Assembly: GCA_013397075.1 (NCBI GenBank)
Contig: VWZS01002239.1
Span: 386,332 to 450,331 of the forward strand
DNA length: 64,000 bases
Origin: Rhabdornis inornatus
Taxonomy: Eukaryota; Chordata; Aves; Passeriformes; Rhabdornithidae
Direction: 5' to 3'
Part shown: positions 26,301 to 40,278 of the stretch, one piece after another
How positions within the stretch are numbered: position 1 is the stretch's first letter
Layout: the number at the start of each line of letters is the position of its first letter
Notes under the pieces: generated by a model
What the model was told of the DNA's origin: nothing
The model's input: only the letters and a program-made list of their open reading frames with translations
Databases searched by the model: none
Program-made: the position numbers and the translations under genes

Positions 26301-29300
26301 ACAAATCTCTTTTCCCTTTCCTCATTTATACATTTATCTTTCCATTCTTCTTCATTTCATTTTATCCCTCTTTCCTGCATTCCAGTCCTGCAATGTGTGC
26401 TAAATATATATACTTCAAAATCCACTGTACTCCATGAAAAGGTCTGAGAAGCTTCGTATTTTGTTTCTAGTCTTCAGTTTTTGTTTTGCTTTCACTTTTT
26501 AAAAAAAATCTGGTTAACGAAAATCCATCTACTGAAGTTTTTAATACCTTCTAAAATTATTTCTTTTATGTTTGGAACATCATTTAGAGTATTTACTAGG
26601 ACTGGACTTCTCTTTTATCTTTTTTCTTTCCTTTCACAGTTTCACAAGCAGTGACTGCTGCACATAGGTCTGTGGACTACCTTTGTTCTCACAAAATTTT
26701 TGTTCTGAAGGCTTTTACCTACAATATAACCACAGTTTCTCTGTCAGCAATCGAGATCAATAATAATACTGATAATGATGAAATTCACAGAGTTTGGTGG
26801 AGTTATTGCTTTTTATGAGCTTGTCTTTTGTAATTTCTGTCTTTGTCTACATGTTGCTGAAAAATGTCATCAGTGTAAGGTTATAGTTCCCAAGTAGTAT
26901 ATACTTTCTTCTAAAATGTCAGATTCAGCAAGAACTACACCTGTGAAAATCAGGAAACAAACTAAAGTTAAAATACTTTCAGACACAAACTCTTGATGAC
27001 CAGGAGATATAGTGAAAATATTCTAAGTGAATCTTAACTCTCTTCCTGGAGGTAGCAACAGCTACTGGGAGTACCTGGGTAACATCTCATTTGTTCATAG
27101 CAGGGTACCTCTGGTAAGTGAAGATGTAATGAATGATGCAAATTTTAGCTGGAGAAGGCAGTCAGAGCCGTGGCTGTGACACATGATGGTGTGTGAGTCC
27201 TGTGTCTTGATTAAGGACACACATTCACATTACCATTGCTGTCTTCCAGATTACCAGTAGCATTCCTAGTGCTCTGAGTGGGAAATCACACCTTGTCCTG
27301 CAGTAAGGGCCTAGGAACATAACAGCTGGGATTTGGAGAGTCATTGTAGGCTTCCATAATTTGTGCTGTATTTTGCCTCATGTTATGAACAATCATCCTC
27401 ATGTTTTCAAAGACTTTGCGCAAATTGCTACATTTTCAGACAAATCAATCCCTTTTCCGTTGATGGAAACAACTAGTAGGGCTTCATTTCAAGAAAACAT
27501 GATATTTGCCCAACTGAAGAAATAAAAATCGAGGAAAGCAACTGAGCATGCTTGGGAAAACACAATGCTTGCAGGCCATACTCAGAGGTCAACACACTGC
27601 ATGCACACAACAGGCATTCAGGAGCAGCAGGACCTTTTCTGCTCCCTTAAACCTGCTTAATCCTTCTGGCTAAGGGATTAAGTACAAAACAATGCAGAGG
27701 TATAAACTATGCTTTTTAATAGTGGTCTCACCACTGCTTCCTACAAGGGACAGGGCATTCACAAAGACAGGCAATTGTGGAAGTCCAGCAGGGCTCTTTT
27801 ATCATGGCACACCACATTCATGGCTCTTTTGATGCTGAGGCTAAGCTTGGCATTCAAAGAGGGTAGGGAGTGGGCGGATATTTCCTTAGACTGGTAGTTA
27901 CTATGTGGATTTGGGGTAATTGCTTTCAGAAACATGAAAGCCGTTGCCATCACTCTGCTTTCTGACATACAGCACTTCTCTGCATTTTGGAGCACAATAC
28001 TATTATTTTAAAAGATACCCCAATCATCCTTCTTTCTCTATCCCAGCCTGGACTAAACGTGAACAGAAAGTCAGTGCTGCTTTTCCATCCAGCTTGTTTG
28101 GTATTGGGAGCTGTTAAAGGTGCTCAGGGGGCAGATTGGGTGGAGTAAAGTGGCACCCTGGGCTGCATCCTTGCCAGTGTTTTTTTGGGGGCACAGAGAT
28201 GGGAAGTGCTGGTGGCCCATTCTTGGTGCTGATGTCATGGGGTCAGATGTGACAGCAGAGAACAGTAAATCCAGTGGAGGTGCAGTTTCAGCACCAAGCT
28301 CCCAACAAATGGGCACACATTTTGCCACCTTGAAGTACATTGCATCTCTGTCTGCCTTCTCTTTTTACATTGTCCAAATGTGAGTGGATATTGAACACCA
28401 TTTATCTCAGCAATCAACAGGAGGCTGACATGATGTAATGCTAACTTCTAAGGAAATCTTCCCAGTCTTCAAGCAAATTTTGTGAGTATTTCCTTTGTTT
28501 TTCAAATTGCAACATTTTTGATTTTCTGCTGGTAGGGATGACTAGGCGACAACATGCTGAGGAAATTTAAAAAAAAACAAAAAGCAGGGGAGAAGGGGAG
28601 TAAAATAAAGATTCAGAGACCAGATAAGAGATAGGCAAAATTGTAAAATGTGTCTTCATCTTCGGGAATAGCTGATAGATCAGTTGGAATAGTCAGTGGA
28701 GTGCTGGCAGTTGGTGCCAGATGGAAGCACTGAATTAGGTCCTTTGTAAAATGCAACAGATTTTCACAGGATCTTTTAAGGGTTCAAGAGCGTTTCAATG
28801 GTAGATGGGTGCTATGTAACCCTGAGGGGAAACTTGCAGTCGTTTGGCCTATAGGGTCATTCACAGGTCTGTGTGCCCAATTAAATGATGAAGCACATGT
28901 GGAACACAGATGTTCATTTGGTTTCCTTTGACAGGAATTTAACATGCAAGCACCAAAACCACTCAGAAACTGAGATCAGTGACAGGCAAATGGTCGCAGA
29001 TGGCAGGAGGGTGGCAGAGCTGAATCAAAGCTATGCCTGAGCTGAAGCTGAAACACTAATGTAGGTGCATCTTAAGAAAGCATGCAGATTTTGGGGTTCT
29101 TTGAAGAACAAATTTTTAATAGAAAGAGCTTCACAACTAACCCATGACAGGTGCTCCAGTGTCCCCTTTGTAGCCGCTAAAGGTGATCACTACTTTTTAC
29201 TAATGCTGAAAAATTTCAGATTGCTGTCTTTCTGTTCTCTCATGCTTTTTTATGGTATTCGTTGTACCTCATTTTTACAGCACTCCAGACTGCAAACCGT

Positions 29301-32300
29301 AGTCTGAGATGTCTTTGTCCTGACCAAATGCAGGAGAGGGGAAGCACAAAATTTGATGTCTGATCTGCAGCATGAGAGCACAATGGTAATCTCAGTCCTG
29401 CTGGTTTGTGACATATTCAGCTGAATTGATACAAGCTCCTTCTGATTTATCACCAAAGTAGCAATGAAAATTCAGCTGACAACACATACTTTGAATTTCT
29501 CTCTGGGTGTTACAAGGCTACTTCTGCAGTAGTTACTTTCACACCAAATTAAAGTAACTTTGTGAAGACATAGGTTTAACAAGTGAAGCTTTTTGAGTGG
29601 TTTGTCGTTTATGCCTGCTTGAAATCACTCTAGTTCGTTTCTGCCCTGGAAGGAGAGGGCCAGGTGTCCAGACCTGTCACTTGCTCCCATGACTCCTTTT
29701 TGTGCTTCCAGCCTGTTCCTCGGCTTTAGTGAGATGCTGAACAATGTGCATGGCTTCCTTTTTCCCTGGAAACATGTAGACTTTTTTTGCAGCAGATGGG
29801 TGAAGCTGTCCTGCTAAAACTGTGGGACTTTCATATGACAGCTGGGATCATCTTGTACAGCTAAGGAATGATGGAAAGACATAATGTAGTCCTTCCATCG
29901 AGTAATATCACTCACATGTGCTTTCTGCAGAAGTTCACCTCTGCAGCATGACTCTAGCTATGTGTTTCATATATTGGCTGTCTTAGCATAAGGAATCTGT
30001 GAATTTTGGTCTCTATGTCAACATTTCTGTTTGTTTTATTTGAAAATAGGCTTTAAAATTTGGAATAATGTAGAAATTTTTGTTAGAAAGCTTCCTTGTT
30101 TAGAAATGGATGGAGAGGGAAAATAGGAGAAAGTTGTCTTGAATAAACCCAAGTGTTCAGGGTTTTAAATTGTCTAATTAAAAAAAAAATTAAATTTTTA
30201 ATATGTATTAACACTGGAAGAAGATGTATTAGCAAAAGGAAAGTATTCCCTCATATATACACGGAATATGATACAATTATATCTCTGCCTAGGCTGTGTT
30301 TCTGCTACAAGTTTGAAATTGGCGAAGTCATCTCCCTATCTCTTCCCAGCAGACTCTCTTGCCAGAAATGTCTAGAACACGCCAGCTTTTAAAGCTATGT
30401 TCTCATGTGGTGTGATCAGTCTGTTGAGTTGTATGTTTGTTTTGAGAATATACAGTTGTGCTGTGTTTACGTTAGGATTATCGGGGAAGTTTCCCAGGAA
30501 TATCAGTGAAAATCCTTATTTTTCCTTTGTTGATAGGTCACATGATCACATGAAACCACTGAGTACAATTGCTGCCAGCAGAATACTTTTTTTTTTTTAC
30601 TTTAAAGCGTTTTCTCTCTGATATTTTAAAATTCTAGAATCAGCTGTGGTTTTGCTTTGTGTTCAGCCACAAATTGAATCAAAGGATTCCAGTAATGCTT
30701 GTCCTCATTATGCTGGGTAGGTCTCTTGTTGCATTTACAAAACCCTGGAGACATCTATGTTGTGATTCCTCCTAGACAAAGATACACACGAAAAACCTTG
30801 GAGATGTTCTGTTGATAATAGTCTATTCATCATAAAGACATGTATAGCCAATGCTTTCAGAAGTAGGCCTTTAAATTAGGTGGGGTGAATCCTTAAACTG
30901 GGGATTATTCCCTCAGGTGATACTGTTGCTGATCTAGAAGATAGTATTGAATTGTACAGGCATCAGGCAGGTTGATTTGTCTTTTTTTTTTTCCTTGAGC
31001 TCTACCACTGGCCTCTTGCACAACCATGGGAGACATGTTTACTTCTATTTCCCTAAAATTCCATCCCATTTTCTTTAGGCTGACTCCATGGAGCTGATGC
31101 TCCCAGATTTTTGTGTGCATGGACTGTGAGGGTGTAAAAAGCCAGGGTTTTCTCTGTTTGGGGTCCCTCCTTGGAGTTATCCAGCTTGAGCTGTCACTTT
31201 GTGGTTGTGCCATGATTAAGTTATTTTAAGGACTGAGATATCTGAGACTCTGGTCTTGGAAACCTAAGGTCGAGCTAGTAAGGAAAGCTGACCTGACTCA
31301 CTGTATGAGCATGGGGTGCTGTGGCTGTTGCTGGGGTTTTAGTCCCAGCTCGAAGTGTTGAGTGTGACTGCCCAGAGTGGCTCCCACATGGTCAGACAGG
31401 GAGGTTTCTTGAACACAGTCTTTTCCAGCTCTTTCTCTTGCTATGGGCAATCTGGGGTTTCCTGTCGGTCTCTCTTGGACTCACTGGAAAAAACGAAGTT
31501 TCAGGATAACAACCTTTAAAAAACTAGCTCTGAAACCATTTCCAAATTCCTGTTCAAATGGTATTGCTTCACATAAGGGGCAAACTTCCAAACCAGATAA
31601 ATAAGTATGCAGTTTGTAAAAGGGCTCTGTTTCAGCAAATTATTTATGAAAGCATTAATAAAGCCCAGCTAACTTCTTCACCTGGGCTTATAACTTGCTT
31701 TCTGACTGCATAATAATATACATTTTTCTTCTGACAAATCAAATATCCCTGGTTCTTTCCCCTTAGGTTGCATTTTCCTTAATAATGGTTTCAGATGTCA
31801 GCTGAGCAAAGTTTTTGGGTAGGTACAATGACACAGTGGTGTACTACAGTAAATTCCCCAAGCTTGCACTCTGTGTCTTCAGTACATTGGATGCAATGAA
31901 CCTTGGGGGCCTTTATTTTTATGACAGCAATAAATTCACCTAGTGAGATGAAGACTTATTTTACAACTCTTCCTTTTGATGATAGTAGCACTATATACTG
32001 CAAAGCCAGTGAAACTAGACATGCTTAAATAGTACAAAGTTTGAAAAAGGAGAAGAAAATAATGTAATTGCTGTGGAAAGAAACCAAGCTATTCACCTGT
32101 CCAAAAGCATCAGAGGAAAAGGGTTTTTACCATATGACCACTCTTTGGACTCTGAATCTGGACTCTCTGAAAAGGAGAGTGCCAAAGGACAGGACTCAAA
32201 GCCCTCACAAGCTAAAAGTGTATCTTGTATGAGCTCCAGTATAGCATTAGGGTCCTTTTGAGCACTCTCTGTCAAGGATCAAGGCCCATGGTTTAAGAAA

Positions 32301-33477
32301 ATGACAGATAAGCAAAAGTGTCTCCCAGCCTTCTTAGCAAAATGTGACATGGCTGAGATGAGACCTGAGGTCAGGTTTATGTTAGTTATCCATTACTTTG
32401 GATTTCTTTGGGCCAGGGCAGATCAATACTAAACCACTTTATTGGCTTAGGTCTTTACAAGAATCTCATTCTGTGTTCTCTTTTTAGCCAGAGTTAAGTT
32501 TCAACCAAAAAAATTAATAAGAAAAAAGAAATTAATTCTCTTGTGAGTAAGGATTTTCTTTTCTGGTTAAAAAAAAAAAACACATCTAATGAGAAACATT
32601 TCTATGCTGATTATTAATTGAACACATTTTTTGACAGCTAGGTTTTATGCCATGCCAATAGTGAATGTGTGAGAGTGTCACCTTTATCTAAATATGAGAC
32701 TGTCAGTTTTCCTCTGGAAAAAAAATAGAAAATATGGAAAACAGCAGAGATTCACTTATAACTACTTTTAAAGTTCATGGACAGGGTAAGACATTTGCAG
32801 AAATCTAAGATCCAAAAGTAATTGGGTTTCAGTCAGAGTTTCTGTTACAGACAGGATTTCCTCACACATTTCTTCATCAGAAATAATGATTTGAAATATT
32901 ATTCTTGCAAATTGTCTAAATTACACCTAGCAGATTTCATGGAAATGCGGCTGCTTTTGCACCAGGTCTATGGATGTTAAATATCAGAAGAGCACTTCAG
33001 ATTCCAGAATCTTTTGTTTCACTAGGTGCATTTAGAGGATTTACTGAAAGAGCAGATGGAGTCTGGGAAAGGCAGGCAGCTTATGTTACTGGTTGCCATA
33101 CTGTCCTAAGCCTATCTCTCCATAGCTTTGACTCTTGGAAAAGATACTTAATTCTTTTGCCCTTCACTCTCTGTCTACAGTCAGGTGTGATTTATGTAAT
33201 GAATGCATGGTACAATATGAATGTGTTGGCAGTGTTTATAACTGAAGAATTACTCCAAGAGCTGCAAGCTCTGCTCTTTCAGGTCTGTGGAGAATGAACA
33301 TAATTGTGGATGTAAATAAGGCATTTGTAGAGGCTTTAACTTGGAATACATCTGTAACTGAGGTACCAGGACACATACTGTCTTGTATCATTAGCATGTT
33401 ACAAGAATACTGTTTTTAAAGGATTAATTCGCTAGTTTAAACAATGCAGAAGATAAGTCTTTACGACAACAAATGGC
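17307..33477. other. Long unique tract, no gene recognised
   Basis: About 16 kb with no recognisable gene, RNA gene or confident repeat. Frames of up to about 102 codons occur but none shows a known domain. One, at 22632-22895 plus (87 codons), begins with a hydrophobic stretch and has a Cys-rich end, but is probably chance. A GC-richer patch at about 21440-22060 may be an old LTR on the minus strand, but its ends are not identifiable. The interval at about 27700-27960 shows a faint resemblance to CR1 ORF2, too weak to call. Confidence 0.5.
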
Positions 33478-33925
33478 AAATTCATTACAGAAAGAGCCTG
33501 AAGAGTAAGGTCTGTTTAGCTGAACCAAAAATAGACTGAGAAGAGACTTGATTGCAAGACATCAGTACTTTCAGAAGTCAAAATTACTAAATAGTAATGT
33601 CCTCATTAATCTAGCAGGGAAGGATATGAAGAAAATGAATAGCTGAATTTTTCATCCAAAGAAATTAAAATTAAGAATCAGTGCCTCTTTTCTAAGAGTG
33701 AGATTGATTTACCATTGGAACAAATATTAGGGGATATGGAGTCCTTATTTCTTGAAGCCTCCAAATAAAGATAGAGCAATACAAAACATATTTTTAGAAG
33801 ATATATTTCAGTAAAAAGAAAAAAAAAAGCCAGCTCAATACACAGGTAAAATTTTAGGGCATGTATTACACAGAAGGTCAGACAAGGGGATCTGATAGCC
33901 ATTTCTGGTGTTAAACGTCTGAATG
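33478..33925 (+). mobile_element. Ancient CR1 LINE 3' fragment, heavily decayed
   Basis: No open frame survives, but an ordered series of blocks follows an old CR1 lineage of the kind common in turtles and crocodilians and found as fossils in birds. GGTCTGTTTAGCTGA and GAGAAGAGACTTGATTGCA (33510-33560) correspond to the LFSL...RGDLI part of ORF2. ACCATTGGAACAA at about 33711 corresponds to the HWN motif region. A block with CTCCAAATAAAGA, TTTTTAGAAGATATATTTCA, CTCAATACACAGGTAA and AGGTCAGACAAGGGGATCTG (33760-33900) corresponds to the C-terminus and 3' UTR, ending in CTGGTGTTAAACGTCTGAA. The blocks are collinear over about 450 bp with many substitutions. It is much more diverged than the other CR1 copies here, implying an early insertion. 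Consensus comparison is from memory. Confidence 0.8.
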
Positions 33926-36900
33926 AAAGCAGACCAAGGGAGAGAGCTGATTCTCAGTATTTTCAAACCCTGAATAAATTGTTAACATTTATCACCCTGC
34001 CTGTGATTTCAGCTTTATGCTTGTGCAACACAAAAACATGAAAACTAGAAGACTCAAACTGCAGTTGCATTATATGGATGGCAGGCAAAGTTTTATCATC
34101 TAGCTCTAGGCTGCTGTTATATCTTGGAAAAAATATGTCTGCTCTGGCAAACATTGGATCTCATCTGCTTTATGCAAAAAATAACAAGGAGGAAGAAAAT
34201 ATATACATATAACTGCATTCCTTATCTGATAAAAAATATACTTGTGTCTTACACAAAAAACAGAGCTGCCTGCATATTCATGAGGTAGGTAAATTCAGGC
34301 CCCTATAGACAAGGAATTTGATTAACATGCAGTTTGTGTATCACTTGATGGAAATTGACATTCCCTAGAAATTAAGTGTGAAAAATCATTATCTGGAGAC
34401 CCCGCACATTCATATGCATTGTTGAGTAAATGTACAGGTGGACAGGTCATTTAGGGAAAGGCTTTGTTTGAAGTTGTCCAAAGGTATGTAAAGGAGAGGA
34501 GTGACATAGTGTTTTTGGTACTGAGCATTGAAAGATTAGGCTAATGCAAATTTTATCAAGTTGTTTCCTTCCAAGAAGTGCAATGGGATGGTAGAACAAC
34601 AGCACCTTCACTGATTGATCAGTTATACCTGAGCTAGACTTTGGTAAAGTTCAGTGCAACATTACAGGGTGAATTCCTTGAAAAAGGGCTAATCATGTAT
34701 AGTAGGCAAAGAGAAGATACTGATGAGTTTGTAGCAATGAATCATAAATAGGCCTGATGTAGGAAGGTGGAGAATGGGGAGATCAGCAGAAGTGAGGCAC
34801 TGGTTTATACTAGGATTGAATTTCTAGAAAATCACATATTTATGTGTGAGCTGACCTTTGTGTAATACCTGGAAATCTGTGGGTAAACACATGCTTAGAA
34901 AAAAGGATAGGTTTATGAATGTGTTTTAAATAATGAGAAAAGCTATCGTCTGACAAGTGAAAGATTTAAATACTGGGCTGTTTGTGTAAGCTGGCGATGG
35001 TTATGTCTCCTTTATAAAGCAAATCTTATATAAAACTTGAGCTCCTTTGGAGACTGAAATAACGCCAGTTTCATTTCTTATACTTTGGTTATTGAGTTTC
35101 AGTATTTTCTGGGAGAATACAGTGAATTTTGTCCATTTGATGACCAGTGAGGGATGCCAACAATTTTAGACACTTGTCACTTCTATAGCAGTATAACTTT
35201 TGCAATTCATGTCCTCTTTAGTGCTCAGATATTTGTGTGAGTGGTTGTGTTTCAAGAACTTGTGTGAAAATTCCCTTGTTTTATCTTTCTTTCTGGTCAC
35301 AGTGACATTTTGTTAAAGTCTTTGGTGGTATAAAGAGCTCTATAAGAACTTAGAAGATGAGAGTATTTTTGTCGCTACTTTTCTCAGGATAAATTTCACC
35401 CTGTTAGCCTAGTTTTAATTTCATTTAGCTCTGTTTATTTGCACTGAAATGTTTCTGGCTCAAAAAAAGGAACTGTCTCAAAGGCACTGGTACAAATATA
35501 TATTTCTTTTCATGGCCTGCTCTAAAGTGCATTTCAAAGAAAATGTCATAGCAGGTAAGCACTATGTCTTTTAAAATTCAGGTTAGGTTAGAGGGAGTGT
35601 TGATTCAATTTTATAAGGTTTTTCCGATACGGTCCTTTTCATCTGGGAATAGTACAAGAGGGCTAGAGGGAACCTGGCAGAAAGCTGGAAAATGTTCATT
35701 CAGTGATTTCAGATGTATTTATAGAAGCAAGTAAAAATACCACAAAGGGAAATGTACCCCACTGTTAGGAATGCTGTGAGCAAAGTGCAACAGAGGGATC
35801 ACCATCCAAGGCAAGCAAGACACTTCAGAATGTAGGCGGCAGGAAACTGTTCAGCATGATTGAAAAAATTGGTTTAATAGAGGCAAGATATACAAAACAA
35901 AAAAAATTAACAGCTCAACTACTTTTAGATTTACTCAGCATGCAGCACCACAACAGAATGGGGTTTAATTCCCTGTATTTACAGAGGGACCACAATTCCG
36001 GTCTTAAATTGTTAAGAACACATTGATGTTTTAATGCAGGTGAAAATGTACAGCTACCTGAGATGAAATCCCCAGTGCAAAATGGTTTTAATCCCCTGCA
36101 AACAAAACAGAACAAAAGCTAGTAAGAATTTTTTTTTTCCCTCTCTCTCCCCTCCCCTCTTTTTTTCTTACTAAGCGGGGAGCACACAGTGAATAACAAG
36201 AAGTGTTTAAATCATGCATATTGTTTTCTGTGTTGTCTCAAGCGTCAATTTTATGGATGCATATGGCATGAATGTCAAGAAGTGCAACTGGATGTTTTTT
36301 CCCTGAGATTTTGTCCATGCCATGCTGAAGGCACTGTATTAATATGTACACTGTGACTTCTGGATTGTAACCTTTGAAGCAAGAGAGCAGTCTAATGAAC
36401 TGCTTTTCAGCCACAGTTCTGCCTTGAGTAGTTATTAACCTGCTGTGTGCTACTGGCCCTGTGCTGGTTCTACATATGTGTTTGTGCAGCCATTCTGTGA
36501 ACTTGGCTGGAAAACTGGTTCACTTGCAAAAGAGTAAAACTAGTAAGAGTATAATAATTATTTTCACCTAGGTTATCTGTCAGCTGGACCAGAGTTCCTG
36601 TTTCATTGCAACTTGATTACATAAATGTTTTTACCACCATTACCTAAAGGATAATTCAGGGACAAGAAGAAAATCAGAGGGTACTGGAGCCAGCTTAAAG
36701 AACACCTCTTTTTGGCTGGCCAACCCAATCTAGAAAAGGAAACCTGCTCTTACCATTAATCCTTTGTGAAAGTATACATCTGTCCACTGGAAAACGTTTA
36801 AACTCAAATATCTAGCATGAAAAAAAAATTGAAAACTTTGAGTGCTGAGGAAGCTTCATGCTAATACTGCTATATATTTATATGTATTTATAGCAGATGG

Positions 36901-39872
36901 GAGGCAGCTGAGCTGTGATGGATCATCACTCATGGTAGCAGTGTTGGCCAGCATTTGCAGATTCAAGGGGGAGTGACAGGTCTGTACAGTGATGTCTTCT
37001 CATTGCAGTCATTGTTGGTAACCTTTCCAGTGGAAGGCACCTGCTGTAACAGAACCAGGCAGGTCTTAGACATCAACCACTTAAGACAATAACAGCTACA
37101 ATGGCTGAATGTACCGCCTGAGTCACCCCTAGTAAAATTGTAGTTCACCCCGTTAATAGAGCAAATGTAAATGTGTTGGAAATAACATACAGATGCGACA
37201 GCAGAAGATGATCTGTCAGTTGTGAGTGGTAGAAGTCTTAATGGGACATGGTATTCCTGAGCCATTGATTCAGTCTTCTTTTCCTTCCATGTGGCTTAAT
37301 GGAAGTACAGAACCATCACTCTAAAAATTTGGTCTTGCATGCTTCACAGCTTGCCACAGGAGTCAGATCTTTAAAACACAGCTGGTATTGCAGGGACTTG
37401 AGCCACAGACAGTTTGGCAAATGGCTCTGTTTTTAGGGCATCATCAATAGCTTTGTTCTGAATCTGCCCAGAGATAGAAATCATAAATGTAGGAGAAAAT
37501 GTTTTTTCAGACCATTGTTTCTAACCCTTGCAGGGCCATGAGAAACCAATCAACATGTTTATAAAATCTCTATGGGGATTCCTTTTCCTTCTAAATATTC
37601 ACTGATGATTTGGAGTGCTGCTTAATGAAGCTCCATGGGGTCTAAGGCCACTGTCCGAGTTGCTTGTCTCACTGCAGTCCACTGAGGTATAAGCCATTGA
37701 GAATTGGTGCAGGGACTAAGGAGTGTCCTTGGCTTTCTGTAGTTCTAGAGAAAGTGCTTTTATGTGCATTTTTCGTGCTTTTAAATGCATGAGAGCCTCT
37801 CCCCTCTCTCCCCTCCACAGAAATATATCCTTCAGGTATTTTTTTTCCTTTTAAACTTGAAAATGCACATGCAATTACAGACTTAACAGATGCTTCAGCT
37901 TAACATGAAATCCTACTGAAGACTGGTAAAACCTCAAGCTTTGGTAATATTGCAAATCTTGATTTCTTCTAAAGTGACGTGTTTGGGGTCAGGCTTTTCA
38001 AATAAACCTTGAAGTAGCAGGGTAAGATGAGAACTAGAAGAAAGGGTAGCAGTTTGCTCTTGAAGACCCAAAATTAATTGAACAGGCTTGGATTCTTGAA
38101 ACCTTGTATCCAAATCCTGCGTTGTTGAGAAAATTTTCACAACTTGAAAATATCCAACTTTTGTGTGGCACTTTTGCACAGTTGAGAAAGCAGCAGGTTC
38201 CATTTCCATGGAGGAGGGGATCAGGTCATATCGTATTGCAACTTTAATATACAGCCTATATTAATTTTCTCATTTTATTTATATGAATAATTAATGCTTT
38301 AATTTTCATATATTCACATAAGTAAATTAGAATCTCTTATTCCAATATAATAATTTCCAGCAAAATAAGTATTCTGCAGGGATTTACATAGCATTAATTT
38401 CCTCCTTGTGTTGTTATAAATATTTAGAAATTGTGTGTAGGTGGATCTCTTATGGTTAAAGATGTCACCTAAACCTCTCGGTGGAATTATTTTCTAGTAA
38501 TTCTTTGAATAATTTGTTATACCATTAGCTTTGTCTCTCTTAGCCAATTGCATTAGTAGCTTAACTGTAAAAATAGCAAAACCTCTTTCTTAAAACAGCA
38601 ATTTTTGTTAGATGGCATTAATAGCAATACAGCTCGTACTTGGTATTAGTGCTGGCAACTTTCATTTGAATATCTCAGAGCACTTACAGAATGTCAACTG
38701 ATTCAGACTATCCACTCTCACAGCAAAATATCTTTTCTATTAATGTCAGTTCTCATCTTGAGTTTTGAGCTAACTTTTTTTTTGCAGTTGAAGCATGAGA
38801 ATTAAGCAGTTTAGCCTAAGGAACTGGAGCCCAGAATAAAACATAGGAGATTTGATTTGACACAGGGAACAAAAGGTCTTTAATGCCTCCTCTGATGTGA
38901 AATATTGCAGTACAGAACAGGAGTTTGGATGGTCACAGGAGGTCAGATTGTTATCCTATGAAAGGGGAAACCCTTTTGTTTTACAGATTTCTCAAACACA
39001 AATAAAATATGTAATTGAAACCTTAAACCTAGCAGAACACTGCTTTTCTCTTTCTATAGGAGCTACTGTAACATATCTAGCTCTGAAGTTTGATTGTGTT
39101 ATGAGAATTAGTTCCACTGAAAAATGTCATTGGTAGGTTATTCAATGCTAATGCTGTACATTTAACTACTATATAAATTCTTGTGTTTAATCTAGGCTAG
39201 TTTTGAATACCACAAAGGAAGCAATCATATAAATAAACCCATATTAATAGAATAATTGGGTGACATTAAAAACAGCGACCTTCAAAAGGTGTTTAAGGAT
39301 TTGCCAGGATTAGTTGTGTTTGTGCTTGGAGAAGGAATTGCAGATCAGGATTCCTGGCTTCTTTCATGGCTTAGGCACTTGTACTTCACTGCCTGCCAAC
39401 TTGTGACAGTGTCCATTGGGCAGTTTGCACATACACATCTGTGTATTCCGTGGGGGCTCAGTTGCTGGTACTGTTTGTTAAATGACTGCAGATACATAGT
39501 CCTTTTGACATAGCAAATATTCATACTATTTGAGGTTTTGGTAAAAAAACACAAAGAAATATTACCATTAAAAGCTTAGTAAAATGCTATATGAAAACTC
39601 AGAAATTTTAGCTTGCCTAAAACATTTTGAAAGTATTTGTCATATTAATAATTTACTACTAATTGTAGATCATTTTGGGGAGCTTTTAATCTAATCATAT
39701 ATAATTGAAAAGAATGATTTTGTTCATAATGAAGTAATAGCTGAAATGCTCATTAACTTGCTGGAGCAAATCATATTAGTTTTAGGTGAAATAGACACAA
39801 TGGTGATAGTTCCAGGAGGCTTTCCATTTCTTCCAAATCTCACCTGACCTAATTACTATGGACTAAACACTT
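33926..39872. other. Unique AT-rich DNA, no gene recognised
   Basis: About 6 kb without a recognisable gene or dated repeat. A pyrimidine-rich run lies at 36127-36170. Two AT-rich stretches, near 34255-34440 and 36180-36480, read like possible conserved non-coding DNA but cannot be tested here. Confidence 0.5.
36127..36170. repeat. Pyrimidine-rich low-complexity tract
   Basis: A T run followed by CCCTCTCTCTCCCCTCCCC and another T run. Almost no purines over about 44 bases. Confidence 0.8.
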
Positions 39873-39878
39873 GCTCGC
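39873..39878 (+). repeat. Target-site duplication, left copy (GCTCGC)
   Basis: The hexamer GCTCGC lies directly before the TG that opens the LTR and is repeated directly after the terminal CA. A six-base duplication fits integration by an ERVK/alpha-/betaretrovirus-type integrase. Confidence 0.88.
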
Positions 39879-40177
39879 TGTGGACAGAGACACCTAGGGA
39901 GCTGCAAAATTACAGCTCGAGAATCTTTTCTCTCAAGCCTGAATCCTTCTTGCTTCCCCGGCTGATAAGCTGATGTTAGCTGCAGACAGAAAGGAAATTT
40001 CCCAAGGTGATAAATGGTCAAAAACAACTTAGAATCTGGTGAAAAACAAAGCGCTAGTCATAATAAAGATTAACACCTGTTGTTTTCCCATGGGATACAT
40101 CCTGAGGCCTGGTCTCTTGGTTGTTTATCCCAATTAGCCAATGAGCTACTGTCCTGTTCTAGTCTCTTGTAACATGC

Positions 40178-40185
40178 TTTAAATA
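40178..40185 (+). promoter_or_regulatory. TATA-like element of the solo LTR
   Basis: TTTAAATA near the expected end of U3, upstream of the LTR poly(A) signal. It is assigned by position only. Confidence 0.5.
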
Positions 40186-40199
40186 CAAGCTCTCCGCTC

Positions 40200-40205
40200 A
40201 ATAAA
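40200..40205 (+). terminator. Poly(A) signal of the solo LTR
   Basis: Canonical AATAAA inside the LTR, 15 bases after the TATA-like box. It would mark the R region and sets the sense orientation. Confidence 0.65.
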
Positions 40206-40278
40206 GTTGGCCTTTTTTCCCTAAAAAGGTCCATGTGTGTTCTTGCTTTTTTTCCCTCTCTCTAGGTCCGAAACCACA

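Larger units (their letters stand above)
39879..40278 (+). mobile_element. Solo LTR of an endogenous retrovirus (400 bp)
   Basis: A complete solitary long terminal repeat, exactly 400 bp. It begins TGTGG and ends CCACA, giving the short inverted TG...CA termini of retroviral LTRs, and is bounded by a perfect 6-bp direct repeat GCTCGC. U3 holds a TATA-like TTTAAATA at 40178-40185, and a polyadenylation signal AATAAA lies 15 bases further on at 40200-40205, so transcription would run on the plus strand. The T-rich segment at about 40210-40260 fits U5. No internal proviral genes are present, so the provirus was probably removed by recombination between its two LTRs. Intact ends and duplication argue for a fairly young insertion. 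The six-base duplication suggests an ERVK-like group; the family name is not known to me. Confidence 0.9.

Noticed and set aside
27700..27960. Possible 5' part of a CR1 ORF2 on the minus strand
   Set aside because: Only a faint run around CTCTTTTGATGCTGAGGC resembles CR1, with no ordered series of blocks.
30905..31213. 102-codon minus-strand frame
   Set aside because: No domain, no signal peptide and no recognisable homology; treated as a chance frame.
31676..31706. Inverted repeat AAGCCCAG...CTGGGCTT
   Set aside because: The 8-bp arms are short enough to be expected by chance in 64 kb.
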